Part shown: piece after piece, positions 1 to 8,755 of the stretch | How the letters are laid out: the number at the start of each line of letters is the position of its first letter | Position numbering within the stretch: the stretch's first letter is position 1 | DNA from: an uncultured Eubacterium sp. | GTDB taxonomy: Bacteria > Bacillota > Clostridia > Lachnospirales > Lachnospiraceae | Assembly: GCA_910578975.1 (NCBI GenBank) | Contig: CAJTRZ010000014.1 | Location: 1-43,583, forward strand | Direction: 5' to 3' | DNA: 43,583 nucleotides | Translations under genes and position numbers: made by a program | Notes under the pieces: model-generated | The model's database searches: none | Seen by the model: only the letters and a program-made list of their open reading frames with translations | Told to the model about the DNA's origin: nothing

Positions 1-203
1 TAAATAAAAAAAATAAGAGCCAATATATGTAAATCAATATAATAAAGCAGGATAGAATGTTTAAAATACATATGTAAACTCAAAGAAAAATACTAAATAT
101 ATGTAAATATTAAATGTGTTTTATGAAAGGTAGTATAGTTTCTGTACACATCATTTATGCAGTGAAAAGTTTTTACCGAAGTAATTACAATCTATAAATT
201 TAC
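1..203. other. AT-rich intergenic stretch, no gene seen
   Basis: I see no convincing open reading frame or RNA gene here. The motif ATATGTAAA occurs three times (about 25-33, 69-77 and 99-107), which may be chance in such AT-rich DNA. Confidence 0.4.
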
Positions 204-467
204 GACTTGTAGTGGTGGGACGAGATATAAAAGGGATACACAGGGAAACATTGAATTTTAGAAATGAATTTGTATAGAAAAAGAATCTGGTAAATTAAAG
301 TTAAAAACTGATTTTCAATATCAGTTTTTAAGACTTACCTGAAGCGAATTTCTTCAGAAATTCGGTGAAGATTAAGTCGGCACTTTAATTTTCAGACTCT
401 TTTTCTATCTACAAATATTTCTAAAGTTCAGTTTCCCTGTGTATCCTTTTATATTCGTCCACAAGAC
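204..467. repeat. Long imperfect inverted repeat with two apical hairpins (MITE or structured RNA candidate)
   Basis: The left arm (about 204-300) is the imperfect reverse complement of the right arm (about 381-467). The outer part is nearly exact: GGATACACAGGGAAAC at 234-249 pairs with its complement at 431-446. Two further hairpins lie inside. One has a perfect 12-bp stem, 301-312 with 320-331. The other has outer stem 332-337/373-378 and inner stem 345-353/356-364. The element ends 15 nt after the putP stop codon, so it lies in the 3' region of that transcript. It could be a miniature inverted-repeat element, a large structured RNA or an elaborate terminator. The structure is seen; the identity is not known. 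Confidence 0.7.
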
Positions 468-481
468 AATCCAGAACTTTG

Positions 482-2011
482 TTAATCCATCTTTTGAATA
501 GATTCAAATTCATCAATAATTTCCTGCTCTGGTGCTTTTGTAAGTAAGCTGACAATCACAATAAATACGCAGGCAACAATAAATGCTGGAAGTAATTCGT
601 AGATATCCCAGGCACCTCCGAGAGGTCTGATAACGAATTTCCATACAAATACCATTACACCGCCGGATAATAAACCAGCAATTGCACCATACTTGTTCGA
701 GCGTTTCCAGAACAATGCGAATAACATAATTGGTCCAAATGTTGCACCAAATCCAGCCCAGGCAAAAGATACGATTGTAAATACATTGCTGTTAGGGTCT
801 GCTGCAAAGAATATTGCAATAATGGATATTACGATAACGGAACATCTTGCAACAATAACTTTTGCTTTATCAGATAATTTCACTCCGAATACACCATCCA
901 TTAAGTTTTCTGTAATACTGGATGATGCAGCAAGAAGCTGAGAATCCGAAGTTGACATCGTTGAAGCAAGAATACCTGCTAGGATAACACCGGCAATAAT
1001 TGCAAAGAAAATACCATTTTGGCTGAGAGCATTTGCAATCTGAACAATAACAGTTTCTGTAGCTGAGCCTTCCAAAGCAGGGATGACATTTGCTTTTGAC
1101 ATACTGTATCCCATAATACCGATAAATAAAGCAATTGCCATGGCGATAACTACCCATACACTTGCAATACGTCTGGATAATTTTATTTTATTTTCATCTT
1201 CAATTGCCATAAATCTTAAAAGAATATGAGGCATACCAAAATATCCAAGACCCCATGCAAGAGTGGATATAATTGTGATAATGCCATATGGTGAAGATGT
1301 ACCAGTAGAAGCATCAAATGTAGCATTAAAGTTCAAGAAACCAGGAAGGTCTTTTACATTTGCAAATACCTGTTCAATACCGCCTACGGAGTTGATTCCG
1401 AAAATAACAACAATAATTAATGCGATAGACATAATAATACTTTGAATAAAATCGCTTGTACTTGCTGCGAGGAAACCACCTAACGTTGTATAGGCAATAA
1501 TTACAATAGCACTGATTATCATTGCAGTCATATAATTGATTCCAAATAATGAATTAAATAATTTTCCACATGCAGCAAAACCTGAAGCTGTATATGGTAC
1601 AAAGAAAATAATGATAATTAAAGCGGCAATTCCGTTTAATATTCTTTTATCACGATATCTGTTTGCAAAAAAATCAGGAATTGTAATTGCATTGATTTTT
1701 GCAGTGTATCGTCTAAGTCTTTTGGCAACAATAAGCCAGTTAATGTATGTACCAAGTGCTAAACCTACGATTGTCCAGAAAACATCGCAGACACCTGATA
1801 AATATGCAAGACCTGGAAGTCCCATCAGCAGATAACTACTCATATCTGAGGCTTCAGCACTCATGGCAGTTACAAAAGGTCCCAGCTTTCTTCCACCTAA
1901 ATAAAAATCTCCGGCATCATTATTCTTTTTTGCATAATAAATACCGATTCCTATAATTGCTATCATATATATAACGATAGAAATTAAAATACCAGTTTCT
2001 GATGTTGTCAT
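482..2011 (-). CDS. putP: Sodium/proline symporter (SSS family)
   Basis: This 509-residue integral membrane protein belongs to the sodium:solute symporter family and should take up proline with Na+. The match is PutP-specific: the segment SDMSSYLLMGLPG (about residues 55-67) corresponds to the Asp55/Ser57 sodium and proline site region of E. coli PutP. The protein is rich in hydrophobic segments, consistent with the 13-helix fold, and 509 residues is the usual length. A GGGAGGA ribosome site precedes the ATG. It is divergent from spoVAD and ends just before the inverted-repeat element. Proline uptake fits a Stickland-type or osmoadaptive physiology, but that is inference. Confidence 0.93.
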   Translation of the reverse strand: MTTSETGILISIVIYMIAIIGIGIYYAKKNNDAGDFYLGGRKLGPFVTAMSAEASDMSSYLLMGLPGLAYLSGVCDVFWTIVGLALGTYINWLIVAKRLRRYTAKINAITIPDFFANRYRDKRILNGIAALIIIIFFVPYTASGFAACGKLFNSLFGINYMTAMIISAIVIIAYTTLGGFLAASTSDFIQSIIMSIALIIVVIFGINSVGGIEQVFANVKDLPGFLNFNATFDASTGTSSPYGIITIISTLAWGLGYFGMPHILLRFMAIEDENKIKLSRRIASVWVVIAMAIALFIGIMGYSMSKANVIPALEGSATETVIVQIANALSQNGIFFAIIAGVILAGILASTMSTSDSQLLAASSSITENLMDGVFGVKLSDKAKVIVARCSVIVISIIAIFFAADPNSNVFTIVSFAWAGFGATFGPIMLFALFWKRSNKYGAIAGLLSGGVMVFVWKFVIRPLGGAWDIYELLPAFIVACVFIVIVSLLTKAPEQEIIDEFESIQKMD

Positions 2012-2043
2012 AAATTTGTCCTCCCAAAATAAAATTCTTTTAT

Positions 2044-2072
2044 ATTTTATAAAAAAAAGTCGATTTAATCAA
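2044..2072 (-). promoter_or_regulatory. Putative putP promoter
   Basis: On the minus strand TTGATT is followed after 17 nt by TAAAAT, about 35 nt upstream of the putP start. This is a reasonable housekeeping-type promoter by pattern only. Confidence 0.45.
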
Positions 2073-2173
2073 GTAAAACGTTAAATTGTTATATTAATGT
2101 AATAATTAGAATAATTAGTTAAAATCAGGAGAAAATAAAGAATAAATAAGTGTAAAAAGGTAAAGGGGATAAT

Positions 2174-3184
2174 ATGGGTAGAATCGTAGGAAAACAAAGT
2201 ATAGCCTTTGATGAACCGGCATATATCATCGAGGGAGCCTCCATTGTGGGAGAAAAAGAAGGAGAGGGACCTCTTGGGAAACAGTTTGATGTGGTAGAGC
2301 AGGATCCAATGCTGGGGCAGGATTCATGGGAAGAGGCTGAAAGCTTATTACAAAAAGAAGCAATACAAAAGGTATTGTTTAAATCAAATATGAATAAGGA
2401 AGATATCAGATACATTTTTGCAGGTGACTTGCTGGGGCAGTTAATTGCTACAACATTTGGAATTCTGGAATTTGAAATTCCGTTTTTTGGCTTGTATGGC
2501 GCATGTTCCACCATTGGAGAAGCACTTAGTATTGCCGCAATTACAGTAGAAGGTGGAAATGCTAATAATGTTATAGCTATTGCATCCAGTCATTTTGCAA
2601 GCGCTGAAAGACAGTTCCGTTTTCCATTGGCTTATGGTAATCAGAGACCATATGCAGCTACATGGACCGTGACTGGAGCAGGAGCAGTGATTGTCAGTAA
2701 GGATAAAGGATTTGCAAAGATAACAGGAATTACAACAGGAAAGATTGTCGATTATGGTGTTAAGGACGCACAGAATATGGGGGCATGTATGGCTCCGGCA
2801 GCAGCAGATGTAATATATACACATTTTAAAGACTTTAATACGACAGCTGAGGATTATGATAAAATTATAACAGGAGATTTAGGAATTGTAGGAAAAACAA
2901 TTCTATTAGATCTGTTAAGAGATAAAGGATATGATATTTCAAAAGTCCATATGGATTGTGGAATTGAAATGTTTGATGCAAGCAGTCAGGATACTCATGC
3001 AGGTGGCAGTGGATGTGGCTGTGCGGCAACAGTGCTTACATCGTATATCTTTAAACAGTTAAAAAAGAAAGCATGGAAGAAAGTTTTATTTATTCCAACA
3101 GGTGCTTTAATGTCTCCTGTTAGTTTTAATGAAGGAAATAGTGTTCCGGGAATTGCACATCTTGTACAGATAGAAGCATGTTAA
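2174..3184 (+). CDS. spoVAD: Stage V sporulation protein AD
   Basis: The 336-residue protein has the thiolase/ketoacyl-synthase-like fold typical of SpoVAD. Recognisable segments include the YGACSTIGEAL region near residue 110 and GGSGCGCAATVL near residue 275. In spore formers SpoVAD binds dipicolinic acid and helps move it into the forespore and out again at germination. The start follows an AAAGGGG ribosome site. spoVAE lies 77 nt downstream, so the two probably form an operon. No spoVAC lies beside them, since the neighbour upstream is the divergent putP. Forespore sigma-G control would be expected, but I could not identify a convincing sigma-G promoter. Confidence 0.93.
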   Translation: MGRIVGKQSIAFDEPAYIIEGASIVGEKEGEGPLGKQFDVVEQDPMLGQDSWEEAESLLQKEAIQKVLFKSNMNKEDIRYIFAGDLLGQLIATTFGILEFEIPFFGLYGACSTIGEALSIAAITVEGGNANNVIAIASSHFASAERQFRFPLAYGNQRPYAATWTVTGAGAVIVSKDKGFAKITGITTGKIVDYGVKDAQNMGACMAPAAADVIYTHFKDFNTTAEDYDKIITGDLGIVGKTILLDLLRDKGYDISKVHMDCGIEMFDASSQDTHAGGSGCGCAATVLTSYIFKQLKKKAWKKVLFIPTGALMSPVSFNEGNSVPGIAHLVQIEAC

Positions 3185-3261
3185 GTGATGTTATGAATAT
3201 CTATAAAATTGATATGAAGTCAGTTAAAAAATAGAACGATTAGAATGAGAGGATGAAACAA

Positions 3262-3615
3262 ATGATTTTTTTGAAAAGTTTTTTGGTCGGTGGTGTGATT
3301 TGTGCCATTGTACAGATTTTTATTGATAAAACAAAACTTACACCAGGAAGGATTATGGTTGGATTAGTATGCCTTGGCGTTATACTTGGAGCTATAGGTA
3401 TATATGAGCCATTTTCAAAATGGGCAGGATGTGGTGCTACAGTACCATTGATTGGATTTGGAAATAACCTTTGGAAAGGAATGAAAGAAGCTATCAGCGA
3501 ATCCGGAGTTCTTGGATTGTTTAAAGGAGGATTCACTTCCAGTGCAGTAGGAATTTCGGGAGCACTTATTTTAGGATATCTGGCATCACTTATATTTAAG
3601 CCTAAGATGAAATAA
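3262..3615 (+). CDS. spoVAE: Stage V sporulation protein AE
   Basis: This small membrane protein of 117 residues has about three to four hydrophobic segments and matches the SpoVAE (SpoVAEb) family, part of the dipicolinate channel of the spore inner membrane. An upstream ATG at 3253 is in frame, but it directly abuts the GAGAGG ribosome site (3247-3252). The ATG at 3262 has normal 9-nt spacing, so I prefer it. The gene follows spoVAD. No obvious terminator follows before the gdhA promoter. Confidence 0.9.
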   Translation: MIFLKSFLVGGVICAIVQIFIDKTKLTPGRIMVGLVCLGVILGAIGIYEPFSKWAGCGATVPLIGFGNNLWKGMKEAISESGVLGLFKGGFTSSAVGISGALILGYLASLIFKPKMK

Positions 3616-3771
3616 AACAAAAATTCTCATGAACTGCAGTGATATATATAATTATTCTAGTTTGAAAAACGATATAATTTATCCAAATATTGTAATTATT
3701 AAGTTTTGGATTAAGAAATTAAAGTAAATAAAATAATTGCCTTACAAAATAAAGTTTAGAAAGTCTTTTGC

Positions 3772-3800
3772 TTGATATAATTAAGAAATTAATATATAAT
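3772..3800 (+). promoter_or_regulatory. gdhA promoter
   Basis: TTGATA (3772-3777) and a perfect TATAAT (3795-3800) are separated by 17 nt. This gives an mRNA leader of about 75 nt before gdhA. It is a strong vegetative-type promoter, in keeping with the abundance of this enzyme in gut Firmicutes. Confidence 0.75.
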
Positions 3801-3882
3801 TCTCTTTAGTGTGTTAAAGTGAGCGCATATATCTGCCGGTTTGCACATGGATTAAGAAAAATATATTAAGGAGGGCTACAAA

Positions 3883-5217
<1,335 letters not shown>

Positions 5218-5246
5218 TTGGAAAAACAAAAATATAAAAAGTACTG

Positions 5247-5284
5247 AAAAGCCCATAGATTCAAGGTCTATGGGCTTTTAACTA
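5247..5284 (+). terminator. Phage-borne terminator now serving gdhA
   Basis: A perfect 13-bp stem (5247-5259 with 5267-5279) has a 7-nt loop, with A's leading in and T's at the end, so it could work on both strands. It lies to the right of the attL core, so it belongs to the phage. It would stop gdhA transcripts entering the prophage and also end the integrase transcript coming the other way. Confidence 0.88.
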
Positions 5285-5372
5285 TTTTAGTGAAAATTGG
5301 GATAATGGAAGTAAAAAGAGGCTCTCGGAAGGTCGTTGGTTACACGTTGCCTACAAGTGGGAGACAAGTGGG

Positions 5373-6485
5373 CTACACAAATTTAACAGGTAATTTATTC
5401 ACTTCAGCGATTAAATCGGCAATTGTTTTTTCGGTATAAACACCGGATGTTATATCACCTGCATCGCCGGTTTTAAAGGCTGTATTATTCTTGTTAGCGA
5501 GAGCGTGCCCCATAATAAGTTTTTTACAAATTTCATTCATATTAGCATTATCAGCTAAAGAAGCAAAGGTATATCTGCAATCATGTGGAGCGTGGTTAAA
5601 CTGCATTTTCTTCATTACTGTATTCCAGTTAGAGTTATGATATACTGCCCGAGTATAATGATTGCCATACTTGTTTGTAATAAGATATGGTCTTTTCTGA
5701 GCAAGTCTATATTCTATAAGAGGGACAATAGCTTCATGTATAGGAATGATTCTGTTCCTGCCGGCTTCTGTTTTAACACCACCAATCATATAACGTTCTT
5801 CAATGTGAACATCTTCTGATTTTATTTCTAATAATTCCACAGGGCGACATCCGGTATATATGTAAATTAAAATAATATCCACGTTGTTGATAGTCCATAA
5901 TGCATCCCATAATTTACTAATCTCAGAATCTGTAAATCTAGTATGAATTGGAGTTCCAGATTCGGCATATTCATACACAAGTCTTTGTGTAATATCTGTT
6001 TGGACATACTCGTTTATGATTGCATAATCCCACATTCCTTTAACAACTGTTCTCATAGCACCAATCGTGGTTCTGGATTTGTTATTTTGAGCAGTGATAC
6101 AATCTTGTATGTCTTGTGCTTTTATAGATATAATTTTTTTGTGATGAATGGGTGCATAAAAATTAAAAGCAATATTATAGTTTTTCCAAGTGGCAGCAGT
6201 CGGTTTTGATTTTAAACTGTTCCTATAAGATTTCCACTTATCAAATAGTTCGGCGAAAGTAGGAACGTTGCTATATTTTTGATGTTCTGGAATAACAGAA
6301 CCATTATTGTATTCTGCTAGATAAGATAACGCATGTTTCTGCTCTGCAAAATAGGCTAAATATTTTCGTTTGCGTTTTACAGTTCCATCAGGCTGTTCTT
6401 CAAGGTAAGATGTTCTAACAGCCCAAGGCTTTCTTCTTTTTCCTTTTAATTTAATTACGCTACCATAACCATTTGGAAGTTTCAT
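5373..6485 (-). CDS. int: Phage tyrosine integrase
   Basis: The 370-residue site-specific recombinase has an N-terminal arm-binding region, a SAM-like core-binding domain (about 75-165) and a catalytic domain. The catalytic set is complete: Arg214 (TGCRPVE), Lys238, His301 and Arg304 (HDCRYTF), His327 (MGHAL) and the nucleophile Tyr350 (VYTEKT). It should join attP to the gdhA 3' end. The gene reads toward attL, the usual arrangement. AGGAG precedes the ATG. The 10-bp motif GTGGGCTACA at its 3' end resembles GTGGGTTACA at 37907-37916 near attR, possibly arm-type sites. Confidence 0.95.
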   Translation of the reverse strand: MKLPNGYGSVIKLKGKRRKPWAVRTSYLEEQPDGTVKRKRKYLAYFAEQKHALSYLAEYNNGSVIPEHQKYSNVPTFAELFDKWKSYRNSLKSKPTAATWKNYNIAFNFYAPIHHKKIISIKAQDIQDCITAQNNKSRTTIGAMRTVVKGMWDYAIINEYVQTDITQRLVYEYAESGTPIHTRFTDSEISKLWDALWTINNVDIILIYIYTGCRPVELLEIKSEDVHIEERYMIGGVKTEAGRNRIIPIHEAIVPLIEYRLAQKRPYLITNKYGNHYTRAVYHNSNWNTVMKKMQFNHAPHDCRYTFASLADNANMNEICKKLIMGHALANKNNTAFKTGDAGDITSGVYTEKTIADLIAEVNKLPVKFV

Positions 6486-6529
6486 ATGTATCTCCTTTTA
6501 AAATTTGGTATAAAAAATACACCTAGTAT

Positions 6530-6558
6530 TTGCCAGATGTACCAATTAATGATATAAT
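6530..6558 (+). promoter_or_regulatory. Strong plus-strand promoter in the int upstream region
   Basis: TTGCCA (6530-6535) and TATAAT (6553-6558) are spaced by exactly 17 nt. No protein gene lies downstream on this strand; the expected transcript runs into a terminator about 60 nt later. Confidence 0.6.
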
Positions 6559-6592
6559 ATTTTTGTAAGTAGTTATTTGATCATTAATTGGT
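6541..6592. promoter_or_regulatory. 13-bp inverted repeat flanking the promoter -10 (operator candidate)
   Basis: ACCAATTAATGAT at 6541-6553 is perfectly inverted at 6580-6592, with 26 nt between. The left arm lies in the promoter spacer and touches the -10 box; the right arm lies just inside the expected transcript. Only one arm would be transcribed, so a DNA-level role such as repressor or excisionase binding is more likely than an RNA hairpin. Confidence 0.55.
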
Positions 6593-6628
6593 CGTTGAGG
6601 CTGACTCATTAGAGTTGGTCTCTTTTAT
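6565..6628 (+). ncRNA. Putative short phage RNA ending in an intrinsic terminator
   Basis: Transcription from the promoter at 6530-6558 would start near 6565. The stem 6597-6607/6612-6622 has 11 pairs, three of them G-U, and a 4-nt loop, followed by TTTTATATAT, so the RNA would be about 60 nt. No open frame with a ribosome site fits. It runs opposite to int and its Ltp-like neighbour. It could overlap the integrase leader as an antisense regulator. This is a prediction from promoter and terminator pattern. Confidence 0.4.
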
Positions 6629-6657
6629 ATATAATTGTTTTTTGTTTGAATCATGTC

Positions 6658-7425
6658 TTAATATCCTACAGCTTCAACGCCATAGAGTGCTTGTGAATAA
6701 GAAAAACCTTCAAACTCTAATTGCCTAATTAAGCCGCTTCTTGAAAAACTTGATGAATCTAAATAGGATTGCGCTGTTTTTGCAGCCTGTTCATTCCAGT
6801 TAGCACCGCACCGACTAACTGCATATTCAGCTTCGTTTTGAGAATATCCTTCAAATTTTAATTGTTTGATTAAGCCGCTTTTTGAAAAACTTGATGAATC
6901 TAAGTAGGAAAAAGCAGTTTTCAAAGCATTCCTCATTCCTAATGTTACTGGGAGAGAGTATTTTTTTATTTTAACTTTATCACATCTACTACATATTTTT
7001 TCCTTTATACCTTTCTTACTATATGTTGCAGGTTTAGTGATTTTCCATGAACCCCACTTATGTCCTTTTGCCTCTGTATAATAGGTATATTCTTGACCAC
7101 ATTTTTGGCAAGTTTTTACCTTATTACCTTCAGAGTCACATGTAGGTTTCTTGATTATTTTCCACTTTCCATATTTGTGATTACATTCTGTAAATGATGG
7201 TTGTGTTGTATCTGTTTCTGTTTTACTTCTGGTCTGAATTTCATCACAATAAGCACAGTTTCTTTCCATGTAAGCTTCATTATCAGATGGATACCATTCG
7301 TTCCATAAATGGTCGTGAATTTTGTCATCGCTGATTTCTTTAAATTCAAAAAACGAATGAAAAGCAATAATAAGGTATGGTAGCAAAACGCTACATATGA
7401 GTATGATAAGTATTTTTTTTTTCAT
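6658..7425 (-). CDS. Membrane-anchored Ltp-like superinfection-exclusion candidate with CxxC pairs
   Basis: The 255-residue protein has an N-terminal hydrophobic anchor (about 4-27) without a proper lipobox. A middle part carries three CxxC pairs (Cys57/60, Cys106/109, Cys145/148). Two tandem C-terminal repeats of about 43 residues follow (167-210 and 213-255), each with the SYLDSSSFS.SGLI.QL pattern. The repeats match the host cell surface-exposed lipoprotein (Ltp) family. In Streptococcus phage TP-J34, Ltp blocks DNA injection by related phages and is encoded between integrase and repressor, the same position as here. Function in superinfection exclusion is therefore inferred from family and location. 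The CxxC region is an unusual addition. Confidence 0.7.
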   Translation of the reverse strand: MKKKILIILICSVLLPYLIIAFHSFFEFKEISDDKIHDHLWNEWYPSDNEAYMERNCAYCDEIQTRSKTETDTTQPSFTECNHKYGKWKIIKKPTCDSEGNKVKTCQKCGQEYTYYTEAKGHKWGSWKITKPATYSKKGIKEKICSRCDKVKIKKYSLPVTLGMRNALKTAFSYLDSSSFSKSGLIKQLKFEGYSQNEAEYAVSRCGANWNEQAAKTAQSYLDSSSFSRSGLIRQLEFEGFSYSQALYGVEAVGY

Positions 7426-7511
7426 GATTTTTCCTCCTGTAAATAAAAAAATATTTTACAATCCCCCAACATGAGGATTAAGATGTGAGCTTTTCATACT
7501 TTAATATCTTA

Positions 7512-7540
7512 AGTATATCTTAATAGGTTACAAAATTCAA
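7512..7540 (-). promoter_or_regulatory. Promoter of the Ltp-like gene
   Basis: On the minus strand TTGAAT is followed after 17 nt by TATACT. The leader is about 80 nt and ends in an AGGAGG-type ribosome site. Independent expression in the lysogen fits an exclusion function. Confidence 0.6.
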
Positions 7541-7649
7541 TAAAACTATTATTCAGATGGCAAGGAATTCTTTTACATTATTTACCAGTAAACTGTTATT
7601 AAATAATTAGTTATAATTATGATAATTACAAAAGAGAAAAGGAAGTATT

Positions 7650-7847
7650 ATGAAAGTTAAGTTTTTGCTATATGATGTGCGCACAGCAAAGGGGTATTCG
7701 GTTAGAGAACTTGCACACAAAAGTGGGGTCAGCAGTTCAGCAATCAACTATATTGAAAATGGTAAACGCTCTCCATCGCTTGATACACTGATTAAATTGT
7801 CCAATGCTTTAGACTGTCGCATAGAGGATTTGTATATGTATAAATAA
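7650..7847 (+). CDS. Small Xre-family regulator
   Basis: The 65-residue protein is essentially one helix-turn-helix domain of the Cro/CI (Xre) type; the recognition region ELAHKSGVSSSAINYIENGKR is followed by SPSLDTLIKLSNALDC. An AAAAGGAAG ribosome site precedes the ATG. It is divergent from the Ltp-like gene and precedes a region with two palindromes. It probably controls lysogeny genes, but the target is unknown. Confidence 0.85.
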   Translation: MKVKFLLYDVRTAKGYSVRELAHKSGVSSSAINYIENGKRSPSLDTLIKLSNALDCRIEDLYMYK

Positions 7848-7852
7848 GCATA

Positions 7853-7892
7853 ATATTAACCATTAATATAAATCTGTCCACAATAGTGGACA
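7853..7892. promoter_or_regulatory. Two adjacent palindromes, operator candidates
   Basis: ATATTAA-CCA-TTAATAT (7853-7869) and TGTCCAC-AATA-GTGGACA (7875-7892) are perfect inverted repeats with short spacers. They lie between the small Xre gene and the next promoter (7908-7935). Neither is followed by a T-run, so binding sites are more likely than terminators. Confidence 0.5.
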
Positions 7893-7907
7893 AATTGGTG
7901 TAAATTA

Positions 7908-7935
7908 TTTACATTTTAATTATATGTATTATAAT
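7908..7935 (+). promoter_or_regulatory. Putative promoter for the mini-ORF and the gene at 8077
   Basis: TTTACA (7908-7913) and TATAAT (7930-7935) are separated by 16 nt, just downstream of the two palindromes. Confidence 0.55.
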
Positions 7936-7989
7936 TATTTATATGGGAAACTTATTAAACAAAATGCTTGATTTGAAAGGGGGATAAAA

Positions 7990-8025
7990 ATGTTTAAATG
8001 GTACATATATTTAGATTCATACTAA
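7990..8025 (+). CDS. Possible 11-residue peptide
   Basis: The open frame encodes MFKWYIYLDSY and stops. It is preceded by GAAAGGGGGATAAAA, one of the best ribosome sites in the lysogeny region, and lies about 50 nt downstream of a good promoter. The peptide is aromatic-rich. It could be a leader peptide, a regulatory peptide or a translated decoy. No homology can be claimed at this length; the call rests on the ribosome site. Confidence 0.35.
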   Translation: MFKWYIYLDSY

Positions 8026-8076
8026 TTTAATAATGATTTTTCACATTTACAACAGAACGAACGGAGATGAGAAAGT

Positions 8077-8223
8077 ATGAATGAAAGAGGGAGTACGGTA
8101 GAAAAAACGAATGATAAATTAAACGAAACACAAAAGATGATAATTGAGATAGTTAGTAAAATAAAAAATGAAAAGTATTTAAGGCGAGTATACATATCAT
8201 TAAGAGACTATCTAAAAGAATAA
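8077..8223 (+). CDS. Small conserved-looking phage protein, 48 residues
   Basis: The predicted protein is charged and helical, with the core MIIEIVSKIKNEKYLRR. I recall similar small proteins beside repressor genes in Lachnospiraceae prophages, but I know no function. GGAG lies about ten bases upstream of the ATG. The stop overlaps the start of a strong terminator. Confidence 0.6.
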   Translation: MNERGSTVEKTNDKLNETQKMIIEIVSKIKNEKYLRRVYISLRDYLKE

Positions 8224-8247
8224 AAGGCGGAGTAAAATCCGCCTTTT
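8222..8247. terminator. Bidirectional terminator between convergent genes
   Basis: AAAAGGCGGA (8222-8231) pairs perfectly with TCCGCCTTTT (8238-8247) around a GTAAAA loop. It lies between the plus-strand 48-residue gene and the minus-strand repressor and can serve both. Confidence 0.88.
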
Positions 8248-8629
8248 ATTTTATATCTAATATTTTTTTCATAAATTCTTCGACCTGTTTTAAAACTTCT
8301 GGACTTGTTTCAGCAATAGCATTTACCCAATTAATTATTATTTCATCATCTGTTCTTTGTAACTTTCCTACATTGGAAGCATATCTGTCATCTGGAGTGA
8401 TAGGTGAATACATATCACCTTTACCAGTTTTAAACCAGTTTTTGTTGACCCCATATTTTAGGCAAATAATTTCCATGACTCTATTAGATACACTTTTTCG
8501 TTTATTTTCTATATCGGAAACATGACCTTGTGTCAACGTAATCTCTTTTGCGAAGTCGCTTTGTTTCATTCCAGTATTAGAACGGATTAGAGCAAATCTT
8601 TCGCAAATAGTAATTTCTTTTTCTGTCAT
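8246..8629 (-). CDS. CI-type phage repressor (Xre family)
   Basis: The 127-residue protein has an N-terminal helix-turn-helix (about 8-65; MKQSDFAKEITLTQGHVSDIENKRK) and a short helical C-terminus. It lacks a LexA/CI peptidase domain, so RecA-stimulated self-cleavage is not expected; induction would need an antirepressor or another signal. It is divergent from the early operon across a promoter region with good promoters on both strands, the classical genetic-switch arrangement. AGGAGG precedes the ATG. Confidence 0.85.
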   Translation of the reverse strand: MTEKEITICERFALIRSNTGMKQSDFAKEITLTQGHVSDIENKRKSVSNRVMEIICLKYGVNKNWFKTGKGDMYSPITPDDRYASNVGKLQRTDDEIIINWVNAIAETSPEVLKQVEEFMKKILDIK

Positions 8630-8653
8630 ATAACTCTACCTCCTATGAAACAT

Positions 8654-8682
8654 ATAATATCACAACAAATATTACTTTGCAA
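8654..8682 (-). promoter_or_regulatory. Repressor promoter (PRM-like)
   Basis: On the minus strand TTGCAA is followed after 17 nt by TATTAT. The -35 box overlaps one copy of a repeated motif AATATTACnnnGCAACAAAAA (8669-8688), the other copy lying at about 8722-8741. Confidence 0.65.
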
Positions 8683-8692
8683 CAAAAAAGTG

Positions 8693-8721
8693 TTGACACA
8701 ACTACTAAAAAGTAATAATAT
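8693..8721 (+). promoter_or_regulatory. Early operon promoter (PR-like)
   Basis: A perfect TTGACA (8693-8698) is followed after 17 nt by TAATAT (8716-8721). The short palindrome GTGT-TG-ACAC (8690-8699) covers the -35 box, and GTAATA...TATTAC (8712-8729) covers the -10. The repeated AATATTACnnnGCAACAAAAA motif lies on both sides. These are plausible repressor sites. Confidence 0.72.
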
Positions 8722-8755
8722 AATATTACAAAGCAACAAAAAGGAGATAAAAGTT

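Noticed and set aside
870..1157. Cysteine-rich frame inside putP on the same strand
   Set aside because: It is an alternate-frame shadow of a well-conserved membrane protein gene.
8645..8755. Longer N-terminus for the first early gene
   Set aside because: The extension would cover the early promoter and operators, while ATG at 8756 has its own strong ribosome site.
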